From Dehalococcoidia bacterium (GTDB lineage: Bacteria > Chloroflexota > Dehalococcoidia > Dehalococcoidales > UBA3254): DNA of 64,000 nt. Below, one piece after another: positions 1 to 8,270 of this stretch. The stretch spans positions 62,001-126,000 of the forward strand of contig JANYAV010000009.1 of assembly GCA_025361145.1 (NCBI GenBank). Reading direction: 5' to 3'. Position 1 is the first letter of the stretch. Every line of letters starts with the position of its first letter. The notes under the pieces are model-generated. The model made no database searches, had not been told where the DNA came from, and saw nothing but the letters and a program-made list of their open reading frames with translations. Position numbers and translations under genes: made by a program.

Positions 1-1227
1 CCTTTGCATAATCTTGGGGTCCATGTTGTTCAAGGCTAATAGCTTTTCCCTTTCCAGAGACTGTTTGTTTTTAAAAGCCCCCAATATGATTTCCTCTATC
101 TTCCCTTCACTTCTAGTCTTAAGGTTAGCAATAATCTCAGGACGAAAACGCTGATAACGTTTTTCGGGATGAACTTCCAGAATAATACCGCCTCCAAGAG
201 TATCGTTGGGAGAACGGACTACATAATGGTCATTATTAACCGCGGCCAGAGGACTATCTAAGACAAACTGAACCCAGGTGGTTTCACCAGGCTTAATTTC
301 TTCTTTTTCCAGCAAACGTATTCGGGCGATAACCTCCGCAGACCCAGTGTGAAAACTCACCTCGGTATTATGGCGCAATGGACGATTAGGCTGAGGCAAC
401 AAACAAAACCTTGCATCTAATAAAGTGGTTGTCTGCAACCAACCAGGTTTGGTAAGCACATCCCCTCTTTTTACTTCCGCGGGGCTTACGCCCGTCAAAT
501 TAACTGCCACGCGACTTCCGGAAACGACACTCTGAAGCGGGGTTTTATGTGTTTGCAAACCCCTAACACGGGATTTGAGACCTGTTGGCAGTATTTCTAC
601 TTCCTGATCAACCGTTAACCTGCCATCAATCAGGGTCCCGGTTACTACAGTTCCCGTACCCAGGATCGTAAATACTCGATCGATGGGTAATCTGGGTTTA
701 CCAATATCCCGGCGGGGAAGGGAGGAATTCAGCTCGCGCTCTATAGTTGCTTTCAGTTCAGAGAGTCCCTGTCCAGTGATTGAAGATACTGCGACAACTG
801 GAGCTTGCGCAAAACTGGTCGACTGCAGCAATTCCTCAATCTCCATTCCCACGAAAGTAATCTGATCCTGATCAACCAGGTCAGATTGAGTAATCACAAC
901 CACAGCCTTGGGCACTTCCATGAGGTCGAGGATGGCAAGATGTTCGCGAGTCTGCTGTTTGATGGATTCATTAGCAGATACCACAAGCAGAACCAAATCC
1001 ATGCTGCTAACCCCTGCCAGCATGTTATTAATAAAATGCTCATGACCGGGGACATCGATCACACCCACTTCAAGGCCGCCCGGTAATTTTAACCAGGCAA
1101 AACCCAATTCGATCGTCATCTCCCTGGCTTTCTCTTCAGCCAGACGATCTGGATCGATACCAGTCAAAGCATGAACCAGAGTAGATTTTCCATGGTCAAC
1201 ATGACCGGCGGTACCTATGACGAACAA
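1..1227 (-). CDS. selB: Selenocysteine-specific elongation factor SelB (3' end cut by window edge)
   Basis: SelB is the EF-Tu-like GTPase that brings Sec-tRNA(Sec) to UGA codons marked by a SECIS hairpin. About 409 codons are visible. The N-terminus contains the P-loop GHVDHGKST, the switch II sequence DVPGHEHF and a TQSD base-recognition motif, followed by EF-Tu-like beta-barrel domains. The SECIS-binding winged-helix C-terminus lies outside the window. The start is inferred as TTG at 1225-1227, because FVIGTAGHVDHG follows directly, an in-frame TAG lies five codons upstream, and GGAG sits 7 nt before it. It follows selA by 47 nt and probably shares its transcript. Identity is secure; only the start codon is inferred. 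Confidence 0.95.
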   Translation of the reverse strand, partial: MFVIGTAGHVDHGKSTLVHALTGIDPDRLAEEKAREMTIELGFAWLKLPGGLEVGVIDVPGHEHFINNMLAGVSSMDLVLLVVSANESIKQQTREHLAILDLMEVPKAVVVITQSDLVDQDQITFVGMEIEELLQSTSFAQAPVVAVSSITGQGLSELKATIERELNSSLPRRDIGKPRLPIDRVFTILGTGTVVTGTLIDGRLTVDQEVEILPTGLKSRVRGLQTHKTPLQSVVSGSRVAVNLTGVSPAEVKRGDVLTKPGWLQTTTLLDARFCLLPQPNRPLRHNTEVSFHTGSAEVIARIRLLEKEEIKPGETTWVQFVLDSPLAAVNNDHYVVRSPNDTLGGGIILEVHPEKRYQRFRPEIIANLKTRSEGKIEEIILGAFKNKQSLEREKLLALNNMDPKIMQR

Positions 1228-1274
1228 ACTCTTGCTCCACTAATAAATTGTTTATGTAAAATACTAGTATTGAA

Positions 1275-2654
1275 TTATAGATCGAGATGTTTGAGGCCTT
1301 GCTGCAGCGTTTTTATTACGATTGGATCTTCTGCGGGTAAGACGGTGCGAGGATCAATCAGCAATATATTTTCGCTGATGCGCCCTATAACAGGAGGATC
1401 CTGATCGCGCAGCCAGCCGGCTAGTTTTTCTGCGAGGTTAGATTTACGAGAGCAATTAACGGCAACCAGACGAGTGGGCAAAGAGGCACCCGGCATACTC
1501 CCTCCTCCTATAACGCTTTCCCCACTGACAACCTTAACATTATTACCCAAACACCCAGCCCACGATTGCGCTCGCTGCTCTATTTCTGTTAAGGACATGG
1601 AGATCATCTGCCAAACCGGTATTTTTACCAGCGCCTCCCCTTTCAAGTAATGAATAAGAGTTGCTTCCAAAGCGGCCAAACGGGTTTTATCCAAACGCAT
1701 AGCCCTCATAAGCGGGTGTTTCTTTAATTTATCCAGATAAATTTTCTTGCCAACAATGATACCTGCTTGAGGACCGCCCAGCAGTTTATCTCCGGAGAAA
1801 AAAGCCAAATCCACACCTTGCGCGATGCTGTCCTGAACAGTAGGTTCATGTTCCAAACCAAATGGCGCGGTATCCAGAAGACAACCGCTACCAACATCAT
1901 CGAAGACTAAAACGTGGGACTTTTTACTTAAAGCGACGATTTCTTCAAGTGCTACCGATTGAGAAAAACCTACCACCTTGAAATTGCTGGTATGAACTCG
2001 CATTAAAGCAACAGTGCGAGAGGAAATAGCTTTTTCGTAATCATCAATATAGGTGCGATTGGTAGTGCCGACTTCAATCAATTTGGCTCCACTCTGCCGC
2101 ATTACTTCAGGAATGCGGAACCCTCCACCTATCTCAACGGCTTGACCTCGAGATATAATAACCTCTTTCCTTTTAGCCAGAGCTGTTAATCCCAGCAAAA
2201 GGGCAGAGGCATTATTGTTGACTACCACCCCGGCTTCCGCGCCGGTTATGCGGCAGAGTAAGGATTCAATATACCCATGCCGAGAACCGCGTTCGCCTTT
2301 ACCAAGGTCGAACTCTAAATTGCTGTAGCCTGAGGAGACTTTGATCATAGCGTCAACGGCTAGCTCACTAAGGGGAGCACGCCCGAGATTGGTATGCAAA
2401 ACAACACCTGTAGCATTGATAAGAGGCCTCAATCGAGGCTGTGATAAAGCCAACAGCTGTTTAACAACATAGCTAACAATTTCATCGGGTGATGGGGGCT
2501 GCTTTCCTTGTGTAATAGAGGTGCGGTAAAAAGCCATATTTTCTCTAATGATGTCTACTATAAGGTTGTGAGGAAAATCCTTCACCAAATCCTTAATTTC
2601 AGAATACTCCAGGATTTTATCAACCCCGGGTAATGAGCGTAGTTTATTTTCCAT
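1275..2654 (-). CDS. selA: L-seryl-tRNA(Sec) selenium transferase SelA
   Basis: SelA is a PLP enzyme that converts Ser-tRNA(Sec) to Sec-tRNA(Sec) using selenophosphate from SelD. The 459-aa protein has the family-normal length and the expected N-terminus MENKLRSLPGVDKIL. The PLP lysine is in FSGDKLLGG, and NATGVVLHTNLGRAPL is a typical SelA signature. I chose the ATG at 2654 over one two codons upstream because family members begin at MENK. No Shine-Dalgarno is visible. Instead a TATAAT box ends 6 nt before this ATG, so a leaderless mRNA is possible in addition to read-through from selD. It lies between selD and selB. Confidence 0.96.
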   Translation of the reverse strand: MENKLRSLPGVDKILEYSEIKDLVKDFPHNLIVDIIRENMAFYRTSITQGKQPPSPDEIVSYVVKQLLALSQPRLRPLINATGVVLHTNLGRAPLSELAVDAMIKVSSGYSNLEFDLGKGERGSRHGYIESLLCRITGAEAGVVVNNNASALLLGLTALAKRKEVIISRGQAVEIGGGFRIPEVMRQSGAKLIEVGTTNRTYIDDYEKAISSRTVALMRVHTSNFKVVGFSQSVALEEIVALSKKSHVLVFDDVGSGCLLDTAPFGLEHEPTVQDSIAQGVDLAFFSGDKLLGGPQAGIIVGKKIYLDKLKKHPLMRAMRLDKTRLAALEATLIHYLKGEALVKIPVWQMISMSLTEIEQRAQSWAGCLGNNVKVVSGESVIGGGSMPGASLPTRLVAVNCSRKSNLAEKLAGWLRDQDPPVIGRISENILLIDPRTVLPAEDPIVIKTLQQGLKHLDL

Positions 2655-2660
2655 GCACAT

Positions 2661-2669
2661 ATTATATCA
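2661..2669 (-). promoter_or_regulatory. Extended -10 promoter immediately before selA
   Basis: The minus strand reads TGATATAAT, an extended -10 element, and the -10 box ends 6 nt before the selA ATG at 2654. Transcription would therefore start at or next to the start codon. No good -35 is visible at 16-18 nt, which fits an extended -10 promoter. The alternative is chance similarity, since selA can also be read from selD. Confidence 0.45.
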
Positions 2670-2707
2670 TAGCCCATTAGGCGCCCTAGCAAGGCAGTTA
2701 GTCAAAC

Positions 2708-3766
2708 TTACTTACCGGTCTGCACTATGATTTTACTTTTCGGATTATTCACAACCTCACCGATGACAACGGCATCCTTTACCCCCGCCTGTAAAAGTCT
2801 TTTCAGCAGAAATTCAGCCTTCTTTTCAGAAACTGAAATGAGTAATCCGCCGGAGGTCTGGGGATCAAAGATAACCTCAGCCAGAAACTCATCAACATCC
2901 GGCCTTATTTCCACCATAGAATGACGGTAATCGCGGTTGCGGTATAATCCACCCGGAATCATTCCCATTTTCGCCAGTTCCCTGGCTTCAGGGAAAACAG
3001 GAATTAACCTTAAATATACCACGACCCCATGATCGGTCCCCTCAATCATTTCCGAAAGATGTCCCATCAATCCAAAACCGGTAACATCGGTGCAGGCATT
3101 TACTCCGACCTCCTGCATAATCTCTGAAGCTCTGCGGTTAAGGGTTGACATGGATTTTATAATCCCGTTCGCAGCCTCCTGACTAGCCATGCCAGCTTTA
3201 ATAGCCGTGCTAATAATGCCGGTTCCCAGCGGCTTGGTTAATATCAATTTATCACCAAATCGAGACCCCTCTTTACGAAGCACTTTCTGCGGATGAATAA
3301 TACCCGTTACGGAAAGGCCATACTTCAACTCCTGATCATCCACGCTATGACCACCAACGAGAACCACCTCAGCCTCCCTCATTTTGTCGATCCCACCCAG
3401 GAGAATCTCTCTTAATATAGAAATATCCATGGTCTTAGAGGGGAAGCAAACAATATTCATGGCTGTCACAGGTTTTCCGCCCATGGCATAAACATCACTC
3501 AAAGAATTTGCCGCGGCAATCTGTCCAAAGGTAAACGGGTCATCTACGATGGGAGTAAAGAAATCTAGAGTCTGAACCATCGCCGTTTCCTCATTTAATT
3601 TATAGACGCCAGCATCTTCTATCCTATCCATGCCTACAATAAGGTTAGGGTGATTTAGAAGAGGCAAGTTAGCCAGTGCTGCATTGAGGTCCGCCGGACC
3701 CAATTTACAAGCTCAACCGGCACCCCGCACAGTCTGAGTAAGACGAAGCTTAGACTGTTCTTTCAC
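2708..3766 (-). CDS. selD: Selenide, water dikinase SelD; itself a predicted selenoprotein (in-frame UGA at codon 18)
   Basis: SelD makes selenophosphate from selenide and ATP. Translating from the GTG at 3764-3766 gives MKEQSKLRLTQTVRGAG, then UGA (3713-3715), then ACKLGPADLNAAL. The UGA falls exactly at the catalytic Cys/Sec position of the SelD family. A strong Shine-Dalgarno (GGGAGG, about 6 nt upstream) supports the GTG start. Reading the UGA as Sec gives 352 aa, normal for SelD; treating it as a stop would remove the catalytic loop. A hairpin with a single bulged U follows the UGA. The gene lies in the csd-DUF3343-selD-selA-selB cluster, so every known insertion factor except the tRNA is encoded alongside. 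Confidence 0.95.
3684..3715 (-). promoter_or_regulatory. SECIS-like hairpin downstream of the selD UGA
   Basis: After the UGA at 3713-3715 the minus strand folds into a stem. TTGGGTCC (3696-3703) pairs with GGACC plus CAA (3684-3692), with one bulged U at 3687 and loop GGC at 3693-3695. The loop lies about 18 nt after the UGA, within the range known for bacterial SECIS elements. A single bulged U in the stem matches the SelB contact known from E. coli fdhF. The stem sits in coding sequence, as bacterial SECIS elements do. Confidence 0.7.
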
Positions 3767-3783
3767 CTTGCACCTCCCTGGAA

Positions 3784-3842
3784 AAATCCTAAATGCGAAT
3801 ACCGAAATCCGAAACAAAATTAAACTATCAAAATTCAAATTT
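3784..3842. repeat. AT-rich dispersed intergenic repeat (CCGAAATCCGAAAC type)
   Basis: This AT-rich segment contains ACCGAAATCCGAAACAAA. The reverse complement of nearly the same core (TTTGTTTCGGATTTCGAA) occurs near 38120-38140. Both copies sit at gene ends and are otherwise low in complexity. The stop codon of the DUF3343 gene lies at its edge. It looks like a dispersed non-coding repeat rather than a gene or regulatory site. Confidence 0.45.
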
Positions 3843-4080
3843 AAAAATCTGTTTGTACGTTTAGGCGGTGTACTGCTTTAAAGTCTATATTATCCTGAGT
3901 CAGGAGAGATTGTACACTTTCTGACTGGAACCATTCAAAGCGGATGGCAATACCACAATCACTTGAGAATTCCCTGGGTGTAGGTAACAGTTTAATAACA
4001 AAGCCGGCTTTTAATAATAATTTCTCCGTTTGCATGACGCCAGAAGTAGTATGAAAAAGAATTACCCCATACGCTTTCAT
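3841..4080 (-). CDS. DUF3343 protein, putative selenium/sulfur carrier
   Basis: This is a 79-aa protein of the DUF3343 family, proposed to act as a Se/S carrier next to cysteine or selenocysteine desulfurases. Motifs include ILFHTTSGVM near the N-terminus and the family signature PTPREFSSDCGIAIRF in the middle, with one conserved cysteine that could carry a persulfide or perselenide. Its ATG overlaps the csd stop in a 4-nt ATGA, implying translational coupling. With Csd upstream and SelD downstream, delivery of selenium from Csd to SelD is a reasonable inference, not shown by sequence alone. Confidence 0.82.
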   Translation of the reverse strand: MKAYGVILFHTTSGVMQTEKLLLKAGFVIKLLPTPREFSSDCGIAIRFEWFQSESVQSLLTQDNIDFKAVHRLNVQTDF

Positions 4081-5225
4081 GATCTAGCTACCTTTTGAAT
4101 CGCCTTTAAGGTCTTATTGATGTCTTCCATGCTATTAAAAATTCCCGGCGAGAGGCGTACTGTACCCTCGGGAAAGGAACCCAGAGTCCTGTGTGCCGCC
4201 GGGGCACAATGTAATCCCACACGAGAAAGGATGCCGTATTCCTCGTCCAGCCGGAAGCCTACCTCAGATACACTTTTACCTGATAAAGTAAATGAGACCA
4301 CGGCTATTGAACTGGCAGGTTCGTGAGTACCGAAGACTCTTGCCCCTTGAATAACTGATAACCCCTGTATAAGAGCTGCACTTAAGGTTTTGGCGTGCTC
4401 TCTAATCTTTTCGATTCCTTCAATTTTGATCCAATCTAGACCAGCACTCAAACCTGCTAGACCAATGACATTCATAGTTCCCGCTTCGAATTTATCCGGT
4501 AAATGCTCCGGTTGTTCCTGTGATTCAGACCGGCTGCCAGTGCCCCCCAATATCAGGGGAACCAGCGATCCTGTATCAAAGGCAGGATTGATTATTAAAC
4601 CGCCGGTTCCAGTTGGACCCAGTAGTTCTTTGTGACCGGTAAACGTTAATAGATCGACCCCGCATTTTTGAATATCTATGGGAACAACACCGGCAGATTG
4701 GGACGCGTCTACTAAAACCGGTGCTCCGTTTTGATGGGCAGTTGATATCACCTCTGCCACCGGTAAAATTGTGCCGCAAACATTGCTAGCATGAATAATA
4801 ACAACCAGTTTGGTGCGAGTATCAATTAGTCCAATGATCTGCTGCAGACCCAAACTACCATCCGCGTTACATGGAGCTATTTTCAGGTTAATGCCCTGTT
4901 TTTCCAAAAATCTCAACGGCCGCATGACGGCGTTGTGCTCCATAGCTGTTGTTACGACGTTATCACCGGGCTTCAATAATCCACGCAGCACCAGATTGAT
5001 AGCCTGAGTAGCGTTAGCAGTAAAGACAACTCTCAAGGGGTCGGGGGCATTAAAATGCTCAGCGATTTTTCCCCGGCAGTCGTAAATCACCCTAGCAGCG
5101 GATATAGATAAACGGTGCCCAGAACGACCTGGGTTACCTCCGTCATGCTCCATAGTGTCTGCGATGGCTTTCAAGACCTCAGGAGGTTTAGGCCAGGAAG
5201 TAGCCGCGTTATCCAGATAAATCAT
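4077..5225 (-). CDS. Cysteine desulfurase / selenocysteine lyase, class V aminotransferase family
   Basis: This PLP enzyme removes sulfur or selenium from cysteine or selenocysteine. It has 382 aa, beginning MIYLDNAATSWPKPP. The PLP lysine is in TGHKELLGPTGTGG, and the catalytic cysteine is in RVGLHCAPAAHRTLG, a loop typical of the type found beside selD. The ATG at 5223-5225 was chosen because MIYLDNAAT is the family N-terminus; in-frame sequence upstream has only a TTG without a good ribosome site. This ATG overlaps the stop of a 27-codon upstream ORF (ATGA), so translation is probably coupled. It is the first full gene of the selenium operon. Supplying selenium to SelD is inferred from context. 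Confidence 0.92.
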   Translation of the reverse strand: MIYLDNAATSWPKPPEVLKAIADTMEHDGGNPGRSGHRLSISAARVIYDCRGKIAEHFNAPDPLRVVFTANATQAINLVLRGLLKPGDNVVTTAMEHNAVMRPLRFLEKQGINLKIAPCNADGSLGLQQIIGLIDTRTKLVVIIHASNVCGTILPVAEVISTAHQNGAPVLVDASQSAGVVPIDIQKCGVDLLTFTGHKELLGPTGTGGLIINPAFDTGSLVPLILGGTGSRSESQEQPEHLPDKFEAGTMNVIGLAGLSAGLDWIKIEGIEKIREHAKTLSAALIQGLSVIQGARVFGTHEPASSIAVVSFTLSGKSVSEVGFRLDEEYGILSRVGLHCAPAAHRTLGSFPEGTVRLSPGIFNSMEDINKTLKAIQKVARS

Positions 5226-5305
5226 TTCTGCGACAAGACCTTGAAAAAATCCCCAATAACGATAGTTTCCCAATAGTAGATCAAACAGTGAGAGATTTTC
5301 GACAT
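5222..5305 (-). CDS. Short upstream ORF (27 aa) coupled to csd
   Basis: The 27-codon ORF starts at ATG 5303-5305 with GGAG 7 nt upstream and ends in a TGA that overlaps the csd ATG as ATGA. The peptide starts MSKISHCLIYYWETIV and resembles no family I know. The Shine-Dalgarno and precise overlap argue that ribosomes enter here and hand over to csd, whose own ATG has no good ribosome site. It may be a leader peptide or a small protein. Confidence 0.5.
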   Translation of the reverse strand: MSKISHCLIYYWETIVIGDFFKVLSQK

Positions 5306-5411
5306 TAACAACTCCTTTATTAGGGGAACATCGTAACTCCAAGGAGGCATTAACATCAGGTCAAGGCTAAAAGGGTAAAGTTACGAATATCCCAAAAACC
5401 AGATTCTAATC

Positions 5412-5435
5412 GATGCGGAAACCGCATCATTGCGG
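5412..5435 (-). promoter_or_regulatory. Competing hairpins in the csd leader
   Basis: Two mutually exclusive stems share one strand. Hairpin A pairs CCGCA (5431-5435) with TGCGG (5422-5426) around an ATGA loop. Hairpin B pairs GATGCGG (5422-5428) with CCGCATC (5412-5418) around a TTT loop. Both follow the UGA of the first short ORF. Hairpin B sits about 22 nt after that UGA, the distance seen in bacterial SECIS elements. No U-tract follows, so this is not a simple terminator. Confidence 0.5.
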
Positions 5436-5442
5436 AAGCTAA

Positions 5443-5469
5443 TCAGCTCATCGGGTAAATGGAATTCAT
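5443..5469 (-). CDS. Leader ORF with a very strong ribosome site, ending in or interrupted by UGA
   Basis: An ATG at 5467-5469 follows AAAAGGAGGTGATGTT, close to a perfect anti-16S match. It encodes MNSIYPMS and then UGA (5443-5445). If the UGA were read as Sec, the frame would continue about 28 more codons to another UGA. No cysteine-replacing active-site motif is visible, so a real selenoprotein is unlikely. A regulatory leader peptide is the more plausible reading. Confidence 0.4.
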   Translation of the reverse strand: MNSIYPMS

Positions 5470-5497
5470 AACATCACCTCCTTTTAATATTGTTACT

Positions 5498-5526
5498 ATT
5501 ATAATTGCAGGATGGACATTAAGCAA
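5498..5526 (-). promoter_or_regulatory. Sigma-70-type promoter of the csd-selD-selA-selB cluster
   Basis: The minus strand has TTGCTT (-35, 5521-5526), a 17-nt spacer and TATAAT (-10, 5498-5503). Transcription would begin near 5491, leaving a leader of about 265 nt before csd that contains both short ORFs and the paired hairpins. Confidence 0.75.
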
Positions 5527-5580
5527 AACTGGCGGCATGGCGTGCTTCAGGCGATAGATGCCTCTTTTTAAGCGCTTATT

Positions 5581-5913
5581 TTAATACCACTTGCCATTCT
5601 TGACATGAGATACAAGTTCCGCCTTGCTCCTGCGCTTAATGGCCCAGGCTTCGGCATGTACCTGTTTAAACAGAGCTACGCACGAAGGGTCAAGATTAAT
5701 TTCTATACCCTTTTTAGCAACTTCTGTAATTTTCATAGCCAGATTAATAATTTCCATGTGGACATCATTGGTCTGATCTATTACCTGGATTCTTTTTAAT
5801 TCTTCATCGGATAAAGCGCTGAACTTATCTGCAGGTGCTCCACATTCGCACCTTTTGGGCGGCTCATCAGTACCACCTTTCATGAAACCGCAAACAGAAC
5901 ATTTCCATACCAT
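5581..5913 (-). CDS. Rubredoxin-like iron-binding domain protein
   Basis: This 110-aa protein opens MVWKCSVCGF and carries Cys5, Cys8, Cys22 and Cys24 (RCECGAP), an arrangement like the rubredoxin-like knuckles at the C-terminus of rubrerythrins. The remaining 80 residues are helical and charged with no motif I recognise. It could be a small electron carrier or redox sensor. AAGGAG lies 9 nt before the ATG. It sits between the selenium cluster and a DUF6282 gene on the same strand, 48 nt from the latter. The metal site is inferred from the cysteine pattern only. Confidence 0.75.
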   Translation of the reverse strand: MVWKCSVCGFMKGGTDEPPKRCECGAPADKFSALSDEELKRIQVIDQTNDVHMEIINLAMKITEVAKKGIEINLDPSCVALFKQVHAEAWAIKRRSKAELVSHVKNGKWY

Positions 5914-5961
5914 AACTTAATTCTCCTTATGAGTTACATGAAAAAATTATTAAAATACAAT

Positions 5962-6825
5962 TTACTTTGAAAATAATAAATAATCAGGGTTTATTTTTAC
6001 TACTTTTTCTAACTCAATTTCTGAAAGACCAAATCGGACCATTTGAGACAACATCATACGAAATCCCTCGGTTGGCGGTGGATTATAAGCTTGTCCTAAA
6101 TCAGTACTCAGTAAACAATGGTCCGCTCCAAGAGTTTTAATAAGATTGACTATTTCAAGCGGTGACATGCGCATAGGTGGCATACACGAGTTAAAACAGA
6201 ATTCTACAAAAGCTCCTTTGTTTACCAAATCCTGGGCTTGTTCTACAGAAAATGATTGACCAAATCCTTTAGTTAACGGGTGTGTGAGTATAGTTTTGAT
6301 TCTTTGTCCCAGCGATTCTTTGGCAACAGCCATTATCTCCGGAACAGAAATATGGCCTGTGGCTAAAACCAGACCATGAGCTTTAACTATTTCCAATATT
6401 TCTTTCAGTTCTGGAACAAGATTCCCATCAACATTTATGACGGGAATCCCCGAAAACTCTGATTTCCCTTTATGTTCTTTGTTCCTCGAACGAGCTTCGA
6501 TATCTGCCTTAGCTGATGTGGTAGGCAGCCAAATGATCCTAGCTCCTTCTTTTGAGGCAACTCTGACAGCCTCGGGGTTTAGCCCTCCCACGCTCGCATT
6601 TAATACCAGGCTGCCCACTAGAACCGGTTTGTTGACTATCTTATTAATCATTGATGCTAGTGGAGCTGTACAGAATTGGTGAGACTTAATAACAACGTGC
6701 TTCATGCCAGATTCGCTGGCTTGCTGGGCTAATTGAAGAGCATCCACACTCCGTTCAACAAAAGCATCCGGGCCACAATGAACGTGTAAATCTATTGAAT
6801 CTAACATTAATTTGCCCATATTCAA
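5962..6825 (-). CDS. DUF6282 family metal-dependent hydrolase-like protein
   Basis: The 287-aa protein has amidohydrolase-like features. An HVHCGPD motif near residue 14 resembles the first metal-binding HxH strand, a TGHIS segment comes later, and ILTHPLTKGFG and LLSTDLGQ near the C-terminus recall later metal ligands. The family is annotated DUF6282 and its substrate is unknown. The TTG at 6825 has GGAG 7 nt upstream; the ATG two codons later lacks such spacing. Its upstream region is shared with a divergent dehydrogenase gene, so the two may be co-regulated. Confidence 0.78.
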   Translation of the reverse strand: MNMGKLMLDSIDLHVHCGPDAFVERSVDALQLAQQASESGMKHVVIKSHQFCTAPLASMINKIVNKPVLVGSLVLNASVGGLNPEAVRVASKEGARIIWLPTTSAKADIEARSRNKEHKGKSEFSGIPVINVDGNLVPELKEILEIVKAHGLVLATGHISVPEIMAVAKESLGQRIKTILTHPLTKGFGQSFSVEQAQDLVNKGAFVEFCFNSCMPPMRMSPLEIVNLIKTLGADHCLLSTDLGQAYNPPPTEGFRMMLSQMVRFGLSEIELEKVVKINPDYLLFSK

Positions 6826-7181
6826 TTAAACTCTCCGATGGCGCATGAGGCTATTATGTATTTGGCAATAAGTAAAGAAGTGGGACAACTATCGGGGATA
6901 AACCACAAACCGCGGTAGCTATAAAAGTCAATTTGATAACCCTTATATTATCCCCACTCCGAATTATACGAATATTTGGATTTTTACTCAATGAATTAGT
7001 TGAAATCAAGTCTTGCGGTCTAGCGTGGAGTAAACATAAAAATTATTGAACCAGTTTGACTTTTAGGTGACCTGTATACATAATAAAAATATCTTCATAA
7101 CACAGCAATCTCACTAACAAAGTGCGGCTTCTTTTTGCCATGTGATGGGTAGCATGAGTTCTGTATTGGGGTTTTAACACA
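6826..7181. other. Divergent intergenic region, 356 bp
   Basis: This is the space between the DUF6282 gene and the dehydrogenase gene. It contains an inverted repeat, GGGGATAA near 6896 and TTATCCCC near 6949, which could be an operator or long-loop hairpin. Both promoters must lie here, but neither is clear enough to place. I see no coding signal. Confidence 0.4.
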
Positions 7182-8240
7182 ATGGAAAAAGTTAATGTTC
7201 TGATAGTTTCAGGAACTGATTTATACCCCGGGGCTCTTGAAAAGATTGCTGAGGTTTCTCCCAGGGTTTTAGTTAAGGATGGAGTAAGGCAATTTATGGC
7301 TGAACAGCGTCTGAGCGGCATTAACTGGAAGCAGGCCGAACGACTTGAAAAAGATATGAGTATTACAAAAGAAGGCGAAGAAGACCTGGATTCGTTACTA
7401 GCTGAGGCAGAAGTTATCTTCGGGAGATTCACCTTCCCGGAGGATATGCTTAAAAAAGCAGCTAACCTTAAGTGGGTACATAGCTCAAGCGTCGGTGTGG
7501 ATTCTATCTCGACGGATTTTATAAAAACTAATATTATTGTTACCAATAGTCGCGGTGTCCCTGCTATCCCCATTGCCGAGCAGACTTTGATGTTAATGCT
7601 CATGCTCGCTAAGAATGCTCAGCGTCTGGTAATTAATAAGGAAAAAAAACTTTGGGAAAGATTCGATACTCTTGAGCTTCGTGATAAAACAGTGGGCTTG
7701 ATAGGATTAGGAGCTATAGGGAGTGAAATTGCTCGGTTAGCTAAGGGTGTAGGCATGAAAGTTATTGCCACCAGACGTTCTGTAATAACTGGTGAAGAGG
7801 CGATTCATGGCATAGATGAGTTGTATCCCCTAAGTCAGCTTCGAGAATTGCTTCATAAATCGGACTTTGTGACCATTGCCGCGCCACTTACACCTGAGAC
7901 GCAGGGGATGATTGGCGAGGAAGAGCTCAAGGCCATGAGAAAAACCGCTTTTATAATCAATATCGCCAGGGGGCGAATAATTAATGAGAGTATCCTGATC
8001 AGGGCACTCAAAGAAAGTTGGATAGCGGGTGCTGGCCTTGATGTCTTTGAAAGCGAACCGCTTGCTTCGAATAATGAGTTATGGATGCTACCAAACGTGA
8101 TTATCAGTCCTCACATATCCAGTAATAGTGAGAAACGTCCTTATCGTTCAGTAGCTCTTTTTTGCGATAACCTGAGACGGTATATAAATGGAGAACCAAT
8201 GTTGAATATGATCAGTCAAGAAAGAGGGTACCGATTGTAA
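7182..8240 (+). CDS. D-2-hydroxyacid dehydrogenase, NAD-dependent
   Basis: This 352-aa protein is of the D-isomer 2-hydroxyacid dehydrogenase family, which interconverts 2-oxoacids and D-2-hydroxyacids with NAD(P)H. The Rossmann motif GLIGLGAIGSEIA is followed by ATRRS at the dinucleotide-selectivity position, which hints at NADP use. The catalytic residues lie in NIARGRIINE (Arg), AGLDVFESEPL (Glu) and ISPHISSNSE (His). Substrate cannot be told from sequence; glyoxylate, hydroxypyruvate and phosphoglycerate-type acids are all possible. It is followed after 30 nt by a thioredoxin-reductase-like gene, so the two probably form an operon. Confidence 0.88.
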   Translation: MEKVNVLIVSGTDLYPGALEKIAEVSPRVLVKDGVRQFMAEQRLSGINWKQAERLEKDMSITKEGEEDLDSLLAEAEVIFGRFTFPEDMLKKAANLKWVHSSSVGVDSISTDFIKTNIIVTNSRGVPAIPIAEQTLMLMLMLAKNAQRLVINKEKKLWERFDTLELRDKTVGLIGLGAIGSEIARLAKGVGMKVIATRRSVITGEEAIHGIDELYPLSQLRELLHKSDFVTIAAPLTPETQGMIGEEELKAMRKTAFIINIARGRIINESILIRALKESWIAGAGLDVFESEPLASNNELWMLPNVIISPHISSNSEKRPYRSVALFCDNLRRYINGEPMLNMISQERGYRL

Positions 8241-8270
8241 TATTAAAAAATATTATTAGGAGATAGTTGA

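Noticed and set aside
5443-5469. A true selenoprotein reading through the UGA in the csd leader
   Set aside because: The extended product has no redox motif or cysteine homologue pattern and ends at another UGA; a regulatory role fits better.
7043-7603. Long minus-strand ORF opposite the start of the dehydrogenase gene
   Set aside because: It is antisense to a well-supported gene, has a biased Ser/Leu composition typical of shadow frames, and no ribosome site.
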